From Saprospiraceae bacterium (GTDB taxonomy: Bacteria > Bacteroidota > Bacteroidia > Chitinophagales > Saprospiraceae), in the NCBI GenBank assembly GCA_020627785.1, contig JAHDGF010000012.1, positions 35,328 to 97,177 of the forward strand: a stretch of DNA of 61,850 bases, written 5' to 3'. The stretch's first letter is position 1. Each line of letters starts with the position of its first letter. Below the pieces are notes generated by a model. It was given only the letters and a program-made list of their open reading frames with translations. It had not been told where the DNA came from and made no database searches. The translations under genes and the position numbers were made by a program. Shown here in pieces: positions 9,009 through 16,946 of the stretch.

Positions 9009-10511
9009 TTATTTGTTGCGACCTAGATAAAATCTTACACCAGCATCCAAGGAATAAGATAGATGATATTTTTCATATACTTCGCCAAATGACAAAGAAG
9101 GAGATTGTCTGAAACTGGCTTTCAAAAATAAATCTTTATTGGTTGACAAGGAATGATTTAAACCAAGACCAAATTGAAAACCCATCCTATTTTTAAAGTA
9201 AAAACTTTCATTCTCAGAAATTATATTTAGCCTTCTTAGAGTACGTCCTTCAAAGTTATGACTAAGCGCATAGGTCACTCCAAACGAAGCATGTATTGTC
9301 GAATTATTAATTGTAAAGTTTCTACCCACATTCACTGGAATGCTTAAATAGGTGTGCTTATTATAATGTCTTACTTTTCTTAATTCATTTGTTATTACTG
9401 GCCGCAATCCTGCATAAAAAATTGTGTCAACGGTCGATTCATTGTATGTATAAAAAGCCTTATCAAATTCCATGACAATGGTGTCAGTCTCCAGAGGAAA
9501 ATCATAGGTGAACTTTTCTCTCATCTCTTGATATTCAAGACCTACTTGAATTGTCCATTTATCTTTTATCAGCGCTCCAATTTCTATACTTGCTGCATCG
9601 TGTATAATTCCTCTTTCAGTTTCCATTTTCCGATTCAGATAATCATCTGGGCCATTCAGTAATGACCTAAATCTAGGTTGTAATAGTCCTGCACTTATAT
9701 TTGGTTCGAAATAAATTTTCACCTTTTGTATCTCTTCATTTTCATCTTTTGCTCCAGAGACACTTGCTTCCGTAAATTGCAAATCTGGTTTTGTATCATT
9801 CAATATTAAAATTGATTTCATCCTATGTAATGGGATAAACTCAATCAAGTTTACTTCTTCGGCCTGATTAAGGCTGACCGTTTCTTGTAGATTTTTTATC
9901 TCATTTTTAGCAAGCAGTTCATTTGATTTTCGCTTCCGCAAATTTTGATTAGAATTTAAACGCGTGGAAGTATTCTCATTGTTGACAGAAAATCTCTCTG
10001 GAACATTTTGGATTCCATTTAAGTTTTTTGAATTTGAATTGTTTCTCGGATTAATGGGTGAATCGTCTTCATATTTTTTAAACTGAGGTTTAAATTCTTG
10101 AGGAATGACTAAATCATTCTTTACTTCATATCTGGCTCTTACATTTTGCTTTTTTCCACTTGCATTATTGTTTAAATTCTCATTCTCCGCAGAAGCAGAT
10201 ATACTTTCTTGAATGAAAGTATCATCTGATTCTTTGAGTACTTCTTGAGAAGTTAATCGCTCATCCTGCTGATTTAAGATTTCGCCTTTTTCATTGGTTA
10301 ATTGTACGCTGTTGGAAGTTGGATTGTCTTTCGACATCTTGATTGGCCAGTATAATACGAAACCTAGAATTGGTACAAGTAGTAATAAAAACTTTAATTT
10401 TTTAGACGGCGTTTCCTTTTGCGAAAGCGCAGTCTGTAGATCACCAAGAAGTTCTTCCTTGTCCCAATCTACTTTATGATTTTGTAATTTCTTTTTAAAA
10501 TGATTCTCCAT
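9009..10511 (-). CDS. Predicted dual membrane-spanning anti-sigma factor (cytoplasmic domain, TM helix, disordered linker, OM beta-barrel)
   Basis: A 500-residue protein with unusual architecture. Residues 1-40 are charged and cytoplasmic, with motif WDKEELLGDLQ. Residues 41-57 form one hydrophobic helix (FLLLLVPILGFVLYWP). Residues 60-240 are Asn/Ser/Glu-rich and look disordered. Residues about 265-500 read as an outer-membrane beta-barrel: alternating strands such as SIEIGALI, WTIQVGLEYQ, YLSIPVNVGR, GFQFGLGLNHS and the closing strand YSLDAGVRFYLG. There is no N-terminal signal peptide. It follows the ECF sigma gene by 10 bases. Dual membrane-spanning anti-sigma factors have been described in Bacteroides (Dma proteins), and this fits that plan. 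Family assignment is inference; the topology is clear from the sequence. It probably holds the sigma factor inactive until an outer-membrane signal arrives. Confidence 0.75.
   Translation of the reverse strand: MENHFKKKLQNHKVDWDKEELLGDLQTALSQKETPSKKLKFLLLLVPILGFVLYWPIKMSKDNPTSNSVQLTNEKGEILNQQDERLTSQEVLKESDDTFIQESISASAENENLNNNASGKKQNVRARYEVKNDLVIPQEFKPQFKKYEDDSPINPRNNSNSKNLNGIQNVPERFSVNNENTSTRLNSNQNLRKRKSNELLAKNEIKNLQETVSLNQAEEVNLIEFIPLHRMKSILILNDTKPDLQFTEASVSGAKDENEEIQKVKIYFEPNISAGLLQPRFRSLLNGPDDYLNRKMETERGIIHDAASIEIGALIKDKWTIQVGLEYQEMREKFTYDFPLETDTIVMEFDKAFYTYNESTVDTIFYAGLRPVITNELRKVRHYNKHTYLSIPVNVGRNFTINNSTIHASFGVTYALSHNFEGRTLRRLNIISENESFYFKNRMGFQFGLGLNHSLSTNKDLFLKASFRQSPSLSFGEVYEKYHLSYSLDAGVRFYLGRNK
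9931..9942 (-). repeat. TTTGCGNAAGCG motif copy 2 (N=G)
   Basis: Exact match on minus, within the disordered linker of the anti-sigma-like gene (encodes LRKRKS). Confidence 0.8.
10418..10429 (+). repeat. TTTGCGNAAGCG motif copy 3 (N=A)
   Basis: Exact match on plus, opposite to the coding direction of the anti-sigma-like gene, in the part encoding ALSQKE. Confidence 0.8.
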
Positions 10512-10521
10512 TCTTTAACAA

Positions 10522-11073
10522 TTATTTTTGAGCGACGTATCCAAAATTTATAACAGGATTAGCATCCTTTTTCATAATTATTTTTTGTAATAATTTCTTT
10601 GCCCTTGTCAATTGAGAGCGAGAGGCGCTAGGTGTAATTCCCAACATTTCTCCGATTTCAATATGTCTATATCCTTCAATGACATAGAGGTTAAATATCA
10701 ATCTGCATCCTTCCGGAATTTCTTGCAACAGCTTTAGAATATCTTCTGCTTCTAATTTCTCTATGATGGAGGATTCTTTAGAAGGCTCTGCACTGAATAT
10801 TTCTTCATCTTCAAAACTCAATCGTTTATCCTTGCGCATATTCTGAAGTGCACGATTAATTAATATCCTACTGATCCAAGGACCAGGTGCACCCTTCTCT
10901 AAATCAAACAGATCAATCTTCTCAAAGAATTTCATAAAAGTGTCTTGCACTAAATCTTTAGCAGAGGCAAGATCACACGTATATCTAATGGCAATTGACA
11001 TCATGTCATCGGCATAGTGTAGGTATAGTGCCTTCTGTGCCGACCACTTACCTTTCTTGGCTTCTTTTACCAA
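10522..11073 (-). CDS. ECF-family RNA polymerase sigma-70 factor
   Basis: An extracytoplasmic-function sigma factor. Region 2 (ALYLHYADDMMSIAIRYTCDLASAKDLVQDTFMKFFEKI) binds core polymerase and the -10 element. Region 4 (LLQEIPEGCRLIFNLYVIEGYRHIEIGEMLGITPSASRSQLTRAKKLLQKII) carries the helix-turn-helix for -35 binding. At 183 residues it has the normal two-domain size. The N-terminus is uncertain: the first usable codon is TTG at 11073, but CTG at 11100 in the same frame adds LAKNIDIAQ, and an in-frame stop lies just above it. No ATG exists there. The downstream gene encodes the predicted membrane anti-sigma factor, so the two form a sensory pair. Targets are unknown; the T9SS repeat gene in the same run is an obvious candidate. 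Confidence 0.92.
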   Translation of the reverse strand: MVKEAKKGKWSAQKALYLHYADDMMSIAIRYTCDLASAKDLVQDTFMKFFEKIDLFDLEKGAPGPWISRILINRALQNMRKDKRLSFEDEEIFSAEPSKESSIIEKLEAEDILKLLQEIPEGCRLIFNLYVIEGYRHIEIGEMLGITPSASRSQLTRAKKLLQKIIMKKDANPVINFGYVAQK

Positions 11074-11139
11074 TTGTGCTATGTCTATGTTTTTCGCCAG
11101 GGTGTTTTTATTTTAATATTGAGGGTTTAAAAGTTCTTT

Positions 11140-12471
11140 TTAGAGGATCCTCGCTCGGAAAGTCGCGGATAGATTACCTAAGGATGATTCAAAGGCATCT
11201 AGTACCTCACCTTCAATATTACCTTCAATAAATTTTCCATCACTTAAAGTAATATTGACGTTTAAGCCACGACCATTTATCTGAAACCTTGGAGATGTGA
11301 AAGCTAAATTTTTAATATTAATTGTTCCCCCTTCGTCAGTCCCAAAAATCTGGAGAGCTACCTCATTTCCTGGTGGAAATTCAGAACCTTTCTGCTTTAA
11401 AATTATAGTACCATCGGATAATATATTCGCATAGGTAAACAAATCTGGCTTCTCTTCTATCCCACCCGCTATGCTGTAATTAAAATATGTATCATCTTCT
11501 TCACAAACCGTTATATCTGGAATGACAATTTCCCCGGAAGAATAATTGTAATCAGTTTCTCCATATCGCCTAGGATTTTTTGTGACTAGACTTACAAGCA
11601 TATCTGGATAATTTTCAAAAACACAACTGTATCTTCCGATGAATGTCGATCCGCTTCCATTATTATACCATCTAGTCACGTCGTTTATCTTTACCAAAAA
11701 ATCATAATAGGCTGGTGTCAAGAATTCACCATCGCAATCATACGCATTAGCTTCGATGGATTTCCACTCCCTTCCATCGAAAGCAATTTCTCCAAGCAAC
11801 CCTGTGATATCCGTATCTTCTGTAAAAGGACCAATCTCGGTTGATTGATCAGAACACTCCGTGAGGTAATGCAAAGTTAAAGGTTCGTCGACTAAAGTTG
11901 TTACTTCAAATTGAGGTGCCTCTACAAATTGTCTCCCAGCGCCAATTAATTTGTTCTCAGAATTCGTTATGTAATATAAAATTGGTGTAGCGTGATCTGT
12001 ACTAGCCGATCCTATTTTTAAATTTATATAAGACCCATTATCTGAGATTGCATCTCCAGTCAAACCTTCAAAAGATCCCCGAATTAGAGTGGTATACAAT
12101 AAGTCAATATCTGGACTTGAAATCTGATTTAACTTTGATACATTTTTGTGAAACCCAGGAGCTTCAAAAATTAAATAAGCTTCTTCTATCGGTACAGCTT
12201 GTTCGGGAAAAGTATACCTGCCAGATTCGTTTGTATTTACGGCATCTAGTTGTATACCTTCATGCATTAATCTAACTTCTGCATTGCTAATGGCGTGACC
12301 GCTCAATTGATAATCAAAGTGGCTAAATTCTTCCACAACTACCCCTTCGATCTGTATTAGTACCGCTGATTGTGATTGTGGGTTAATCTCCTCCGAGATG
12401 ATGTAATCCTCATTTTTACAAGACGACAAGAGAATTAGGATTAAAAGAAGACTATGCGTTAAATATTTCAT
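11140..12471 (-). CDS. Lipoprotein with carboxypeptidase-regulatory-like domain
   Basis: A 443-residue surface or periplasmic lipoprotein: signal MKYLTHSLLLILILLSSC with lipobox LSSC (Cys18). Residues about 45-115 form an Ig-like carboxypeptidase regulatory fold (ISNAEVRLMHEGIQLDAVNTNESGRYTFP ... APGFHKNV), a module that in this phylum often marks outer-membrane-associated proteins. The rest is beta-rich, ends in TFRARIL and matches nothing I recognise. It lies 66 bases upstream of the ECF sigma gene on the same strand and could be the first gene of that transcript. The 130-bp gap above it contains a palindrome AACCGGTT at 12501-12508, in the interval where a promoter would lie. Function unknown; a ligand- or envelope-related sensory role is only suggested by position. 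Confidence 0.7.
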   Translation of the reverse strand: MKYLTHSLLLILILLSSCKNEDYIISEEINPQSQSAVLIQIEGVVVEEFSHFDYQLSGHAISNAEVRLMHEGIQLDAVNTNESGRYTFPEQAVPIEEAYLIFEAPGFHKNVSKLNQISSPDIDLLYTTLIRGSFEGLTGDAISDNGSYINLKIGSASTDHATPILYYITNSENKLIGAGRQFVEAPQFEVTTLVDEPLTLHYLTECSDQSTEIGPFTEDTDITGLLGEIAFDGREWKSIEANAYDCDGEFLTPAYYDFLVKINDVTRWYNNGSGSTFIGRYSCVFENYPDMLVSLVTKNPRRYGETDYNYSSGEIVIPDITVCEEDDTYFNYSIAGGIEEKPDLFTYANILSDGTIILKQKGSEFPPGNEVALQIFGTDEGGTINIKNLAFTSPRFQINGRGLNVNITLSDGKFIEGNIEGEVLDAFESSLGNLSATFRARIL

Positions 12472-12601
12472 TGTTCAATTTGATTGTATGACATAAATTT
12501 AACCGGTTACAATCTTATTACACCTGAGTAGATAAAAACGCTTGAATGAGAGAGAACTTTTTTTTTTAAAAAATGAAAAAACTGGAATCAATCACTGAAA
12601 A

Positions 12602-14608
12602 TCAAGGAATTATAACTCGTTGCACTGATTTTATCTCACTAGTTATCAATTGTAGGAGATAAGTCCCACGCCCAAAACCAGACAGATCAAGATGTATTGA
12701 ACTACTTTCAAGTTTATATTCATTTATGAATTCTCCGGACATTGAAGTAAGCATTAATGTGGCATTTTCATCCTGTACAGAATCATTTACTTCAACATGG
12801 AAAATGTTTTTGGAAGGATTGGGAGATATCTTAAATACTTCAAGATGCCTTCCAAAATCTTCAACATTTACGGTTGATAAACTAAAGGTCAAATTGTCAA
12901 TGTTGAAAGGCATATCATTTATGATGTTCAATCGCATCACCTGTTCGCCCACTTCTAATTGAAGTTGATTACTTGCGGCTATTTCTTCTATATTATACCA
13001 TCCTCCTGTACTAGGAACTGTAAAGTTTGCAGAGGCATTACCATTGTCAAAAGTAATTTGAAACTCACCATTTGCAATTTCTGAGGCGACCTCGGCTACA
13101 ATATTATAAGTCCCTGCTTCTTCTACATTCACTGTATATTCAATCCATTCTTCATTGGCTACATACTCCAGGAGAAATCCATTTGCGAAAGCGCCAATGT
13201 CAACTCCTTCATCCGTACGAAACCCATTTGGAATATTTTCGGGATCAGTGTCATGATAGGCTAAACCTTCTCCACCATTGTCATATTCTTCGATCTCTAT
13301 TTTTCCAGGAATAGGCAAGGGTGTATTATTGAAGGGCGTTTGTTGAGTAGCCAAGACATTAATACGTGTAGGATAACCGTGCAATATTGTTCCATCAGAT
13401 TTAGTGGTGTACATTCTATAGGTGTAACTTCTACCAGCTTCAATATTGCTATCTGTAAATGAATTTGTATCCGGTGGTAAATTCGCGATCACTTCAAAGA
13501 TGTTAGGGATGCCGCTTGATCTTTCTAAAATGATATCACCTGTATCTACTGCTCGATTATTCCAATCTATAGTAATTGAAGCTGCATTGGTTGCCTGGTC
13601 TACCGTCAAGGTGGATGAAATTTGATTTGGAGAATCGACATGATAATGGGCTAATATATCTTTCACTTCAGGCCATGAATTGTTCGATCTATTTAAAATA
13701 CCAAAATTACCGCCATCATCCCATGCTGAAAATGCAAATCCATTCACCAAACATTGCTCAACATTATGAGCATAAATCCGCATTCGGGAATTATAGTCAC
13801 AATCATGGATGGCTCCAAACTCACTATGATGGATAGGAATACCATTATTTTCAGACCAGTTTTTTACGGAAGCATATTTATCATTCAAGGCTTGATAATC
13901 CGAAGTACTTCCCCAGACTCCAACACCTTGACCTGAAAAAACCCAAGGATCGTAAGCATGATAATAACCAATGATATAATCATCTACTGGGATGGCTGCT
14001 ACCAATAACTGTTCGGCATTAGCATACATGTTTCCACCAAAAATCACAAGCCTTGTAGGATTAGATTCTCGGATAATTTCCAACACCCTTTGATTTAATT
14101 CGTCAACCTGAGCCTCCGTGAGACCATTCGGTTCATTAATCATTTCAAACAAAAGTTTGTCAGGCTTATCTTTAAACCGCTCCGCAATCTGCACCCAAAT
14201 GGAATCAAACCGAGCCCTAATTAAGGGATCATCATAATTTTCTTTAATCCAATCATCATGATGCGTATTGAGTGTAATGTAAAAGCCACGAGACAGGCCC
14301 CAGTCCACAACATCTTCTACTCTATTTAACCAACTTTCTGTAATGGTAAAAGGAGACACATCTAAAGTATGTTCATCCCATCGAACTGGTATTCTAACAT
14401 TGCTAAACCCTGCTTCTACATAGGCATCAAAAAAAGATTCTTTCGCCGGACCATTATTCCAAGCTCCTTCGGTTGGAGGCTCGAGTGTATTACCTAGATT
14501 AATTCCTCTGCCCATTCCTTCAATAGCTTCTTCGGGTGTCAATTGCGCAGATACCGAACTATTAAATATCAGGATACTTAGGATACAAATACTGGTAATT
14601 GTTTTCAT
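12602..14608 (-). CDS. GH5-family glycoside hydrolase with CBM6-like module and T9SS sorting domain
   Basis: A secreted endoglucanase-type enzyme of 668 residues. The signal peptide ends near SVSAQ (22). The GH5 (beta/alpha)8 barrel spans about 23-330: GINLGNTLE opening, RIPVRW, THHDDW, the acid/base in MINEP (E159), HAYDPW, and the nucleophile in HHSEFG (E263). A fibronectin-III-like segment follows (about 335-410). A CBM6/35-like beta-sandwich comes next (about 425-560: IEIEEYDNGGEGLAYHD ... NGFLLEYVANEEWIEYTVNVEEAGTYNI). The T9SS type A sorting domain occupies the last ~80 residues (FKISPNPSKNIF ... GRGTYLLQL). Both catalytic glutamates are intact, so activity on beta-1,4-linked glucan or mannan is expected; the substrate cannot be decided here. 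No SusC/SusD pair is nearby, so this is not a polysaccharide utilisation locus. Confidence 0.93.
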   Translation of the reverse strand: MKTITSICILSILIFNSSVSAQLTPEEAIEGMGRGINLGNTLEPPTEGAWNNGPAKESFFDAYVEAGFSNVRIPVRWDEHTLDVSPFTITESWLNRVEDVVDWGLSRGFYITLNTHHDDWIKENYDDPLIRARFDSIWVQIAERFKDKPDKLLFEMINEPNGLTEAQVDELNQRVLEIIRESNPTRLVIFGGNMYANAEQLLVAAIPVDDYIIGYYHAYDPWVFSGQGVGVWGSTSDYQALNDKYASVKNWSENNGIPIHHSEFGAIHDCDYNSRMRIYAHNVEQCLVNGFAFSAWDDGGNFGILNRSNNSWPEVKDILAHYHVDSPNQISSTLTVDQATNAASITIDWNNRAVDTGDIILERSSGIPNIFEVIANLPPDTNSFTDSNIEAGRSYTYRMYTTKSDGTILHGYPTRINVLATQQTPFNNTPLPIPGKIEIEEYDNGGEGLAYHDTDPENIPNGFRTDEGVDIGAFANGFLLEYVANEEWIEYTVNVEEAGTYNIVAEVASEIANGEFQITFDNGNASANFTVPSTGGWYNIEEIAASNQLQLEVGEQVMRLNIINDMPFNIDNLTFSLSTVNVEDFGRHLEVFKISPNPSKNIFHVEVNDSVQDENATLMLTSMSGEFINEYKLESSSIHLDLSGFGRGTYLLQLITSEIKSVQRVIIP
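13182..13193 (+). repeat. TTTGCGNAAGCG motif copy 4 (N=A)
   Basis: Exact match on plus, antisense to the GH5 gene, in codons for GAFANG of the CBM. Confidence 0.8.
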
Positions 14609-14721
14609 TTGATCTTTGTTAAAGGTCGGATTTCAAAATCCTAAAATTGCAACGATAGTCATTCAAAAGTAGGCTTTTGGATAACTAAACCACTAAATTA
14701 ATCTAATTAGGACCAACTGTA

Positions 14722-15369
14722 TTATTCTACAAAAGGGAGAACCACCCACTCGCCTGGCCTTTCTTCAATATTGATGTTGCGCATGAATTTAATTTCACCA
14801 GAATTATCAACTTCAAAATCAGAAGCCACACATCTTCCTCCACAGGTATAATTCATGGGTAGATCATATTTAGTGTGATGTACATAGACGTCATCAAGTT
14901 TTTGAAAGTGGTATAGTCTTCCTGGATTAGGGATATTGTTTTGATTGATCGTCGCAAATAGTAAATGCTTTTCATTAGATGACCTTACAACGTAACTAAA
15001 GTCATCGTTTTCATCTGGAAAGGCTTGCAACGTTTGTAGTTTATTTTCTGTAATAGAAAAGAGCTTTAATTCATTTTGCTCACTATCGTGAAAAAACAAT
15101 TGATCAGTGACCACTTCTGCATAGGTCGGACATGAACTTAAAACCTTATTTAAATAAGCACTTACTTTGAATGGACGACCTCCAGCATTTACTAATTGTA
15201 AGGATCCGCAACTTGCGATTTGCTCCACTACTTGTAAGGAGTAGCTCTCAGCAACTCGATCATTACTGTAAGAATAAATCGCAGGTTCACTGTTTATAAC
15301 TCCCTTTTTACCATTGCATGAAAATAACATCAAGCAAGCAAGGAGAAACAATATTGAGTTTAAAGACAT
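14722..15369 (-). CDS. Hypothetical lipoprotein
   Basis: A 215-residue lipoprotein with signal MSLNSILFLLACLMLFSC (lipobox LFSC, Cys18). The mature part has four Cys (IASCGS, LSSCPT, YTCGGRCV), possibly two disulfides, and no domain I recognise; short strands such as DQLFFHD and KHLLFATIN suggest an all-beta fold. Its ATG overlaps the stop codon of the DUF1501 gene by one base (TAATG), which implies translational coupling. Together with the DUF1800 gene upstream it forms a three-gene run. I infer a role linked to the DUF1501/DUF1800 pair, without evidence for the chemistry. Confidence 0.75.
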   Translation of the reverse strand: MSLNSILFLLACLMLFSCNGKKGVINSEPAIYSYSNDRVAESYSLQVVEQIASCGSLQLVNAGGRPFKVSAYLNKVLSSCPTYAEVVTDQLFFHDSEQNELKLFSITENKLQTLQAFPDENDDFSYVVRSSNEKHLLFATINQNNIPNPGRLYHFQKLDDVYVHHTKYDLPMNYTCGGRCVASDFEVDNSGEIKFMRNINIEERPGEWVVLPFVE

Positions 15370-16928
15370 TAGTCGGCTTTAACTACCCGAACTGTTTTCT
15401 GACTTTCTCGTCCACTCACTCTTACAAAGTAAACACCACCTACTAGATCATGAGTTGGAATATTAAACGAATGCTCACCTGAAGAAAAATGTTGATTGCT
15501 TACTACTTTTAATTCAGCACCCATGGCATTAAATAAACTAACTCTTAAATGCTCGCCTGAAGATTTGAAGGATAAATTAAAATAGGTCCCAAACGGATTC
15601 GGATAAACCTTAAGATTAAATCCTTTTGCTTCATCTAAGTCAGTGGTTGATACGGACGCGCACCCTTCAATCAAAGGTAGATGTTGAAAATCTTTAAATA
15701 ATATTGAGCGAACATCCTCTTCGGATATTTTGAACCAATCCATCAGCATGGTTGCATAAACTGATCTAAAATCATATTGCATTGGAACTCCTTCTGCTAT
15801 ATCTACCTGAGGATCGATTTCAGGATTATCTCCAATAATCTGCGGATTGACACATGACCCAAACACAAACAATGGGGCTGCTGTACCGTGATCGGTTCCA
15901 TTACTTAAATTGGATTTTATTCGACGACCAAATTCTGAATAGGTCATTCCCATCACTCTTTGATCAATACCTAATTTGATACAATCGTCTTGAAATGCGC
16001 AGATGGCATCAGATAGTTCTTGTAAATTATCTGCTTGAGATCCTTGTGTTGTATTTTCTGCCACTACTTGATTGGAGTGTAAATCAAAGCCGCCAATCTG
16101 TACTACATAAATCTTGGTCTGCATACCACCTGAAATTAATCTTGCAACACTCTTCAATTTCTCAGCCAATAGATTTCCTTCTGGGTATTTGGTCGACAGA
16201 TTGTTTCCTTGCTCTGCTCTATTCTTCACTACTTCTGAATATTCATTGGTCTGTCTGGCAATCTCTCTTACATAGGTCAACTCACGTCCATAACAATTAT
16301 TTGGCGCACTATCTACTTCGCCAATATTTACTGTTCCTGGATCAAATATATTTGTGAAAGCTAAAGAGAAATTGCTCTGCATCCCTTGGCAAGTTTCAGA
16401 AACAAGAGTCCCAATGGTGAGGGCAAAAGGGTCCGGACAATCATCATTTGGGAAACCATCTGGATATGAACTATGATTTAAATCGAAGTACCTTCCCATC
16501 CAGCCAGTGGTTAAAAACTCATCTGGTTCAGAGGCTGTATTCCAAATATCTGTTGATCGGAAATGGGAACGATTTTGATTCGGGTAGGCGACTCCTTGGA
16601 CGATTCCAAGTTTAGCACTTTCCCACATATCCAACATGCCTTGCATGGCTGGATGAAAACCATTGGTATCAGAAATTTTTAAAAGACTATTTTCTGGTAC
16701 AATCACATTAGACCGTACGGATTGTAAATTGTCATATTGATCTATTGGAATTATGGTAGATAATCCATCGTTCCCTCCTTGTAATTGTACAAGGACAAGA
16801 ATCTTATCGTTATCATCACCTATTAAATCAAATAGTTTATTTTTCCCCATCGCTGTGAATGGAGTTCCTCCCACAAAAAATGGAAGAGACATCATGCTAC
16901 CTGCTTGAATAAATTTTCTTCTTTTCAT
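15369..16928 (-). CDS. DUF1501 protein with Tat-like leader and T9SS type A sorting domain
   Basis: A 519-residue member of the DUF1501 family, which resembles the alkaline phosphatase/sulfatase superfamily and is usually encoded beside DUF1800. The leader MKRRKFIQAG...LPFFVGG is a twin-arginine-type signal. The family core is clear: LVLVQLQGGNDGLSTIIPID, NGFHPAMQGM, VQGVAYPNQNRSHFRSTDIW, IGGFDLHSNQ, MTYSEFGRRIKSN and GTDHGTAAPLFVFG (His/Asp-rich motifs). The final ~85 residues form a T9SS sorting domain (LKVYPNPFGTYFNL ... GGVYFVRVSG). So the protein appears to cross the inner membrane folded and the outer membrane by T9SS. It starts 18 bases after the DUF1800 gene. Activity of this family is not established. 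Confidence 0.9.
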   Translation of the reverse strand: MKRRKFIQAGSMMSLPFFVGGTPFTAMGKNKLFDLIGDDNDKILVLVQLQGGNDGLSTIIPIDQYDNLQSVRSNVIVPENSLLKISDTNGFHPAMQGMLDMWESAKLGIVQGVAYPNQNRSHFRSTDIWNTASEPDEFLTTGWMGRYFDLNHSSYPDGFPNDDCPDPFALTIGTLVSETCQGMQSNFSLAFTNIFDPGTVNIGEVDSAPNNCYGRELTYVREIARQTNEYSEVVKNRAEQGNNLSTKYPEGNLLAEKLKSVARLISGGMQTKIYVVQIGGFDLHSNQVVAENTTQGSQADNLQELSDAICAFQDDCIKLGIDQRVMGMTYSEFGRRIKSNLSNGTDHGTAAPLFVFGSCVNPQIIGDNPEIDPQVDIAEGVPMQYDFRSVYATMLMDWFKISEEDVRSILFKDFQHLPLIEGCASVSTTDLDEAKGFNLKVYPNPFGTYFNLSFKSSGEHLRVSLFNAMGAELKVVSNQHFSSGEHSFNIPTHDLVGGVYFVRVSGRESQKTVRVVKAD

Positions 16929-16946
16929 TTTAATTTTTTGAGGAGA

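Noticed and set aside
12471..12535. An ECF-type promoter (TGTAAC followed by GTC) upstream of the lipoprotein gene
   Set aside because: The spacing between the two halves is about 13 bases, too short for usual ECF promoters, and only one candidate is available, so no consensus can be derived.
12602..14608. A polysaccharide utilisation locus around the GH5 enzyme
   Set aside because: No SusC/SusD-like pair, no other glycosidases and no hybrid two-component regulator occur nearby.
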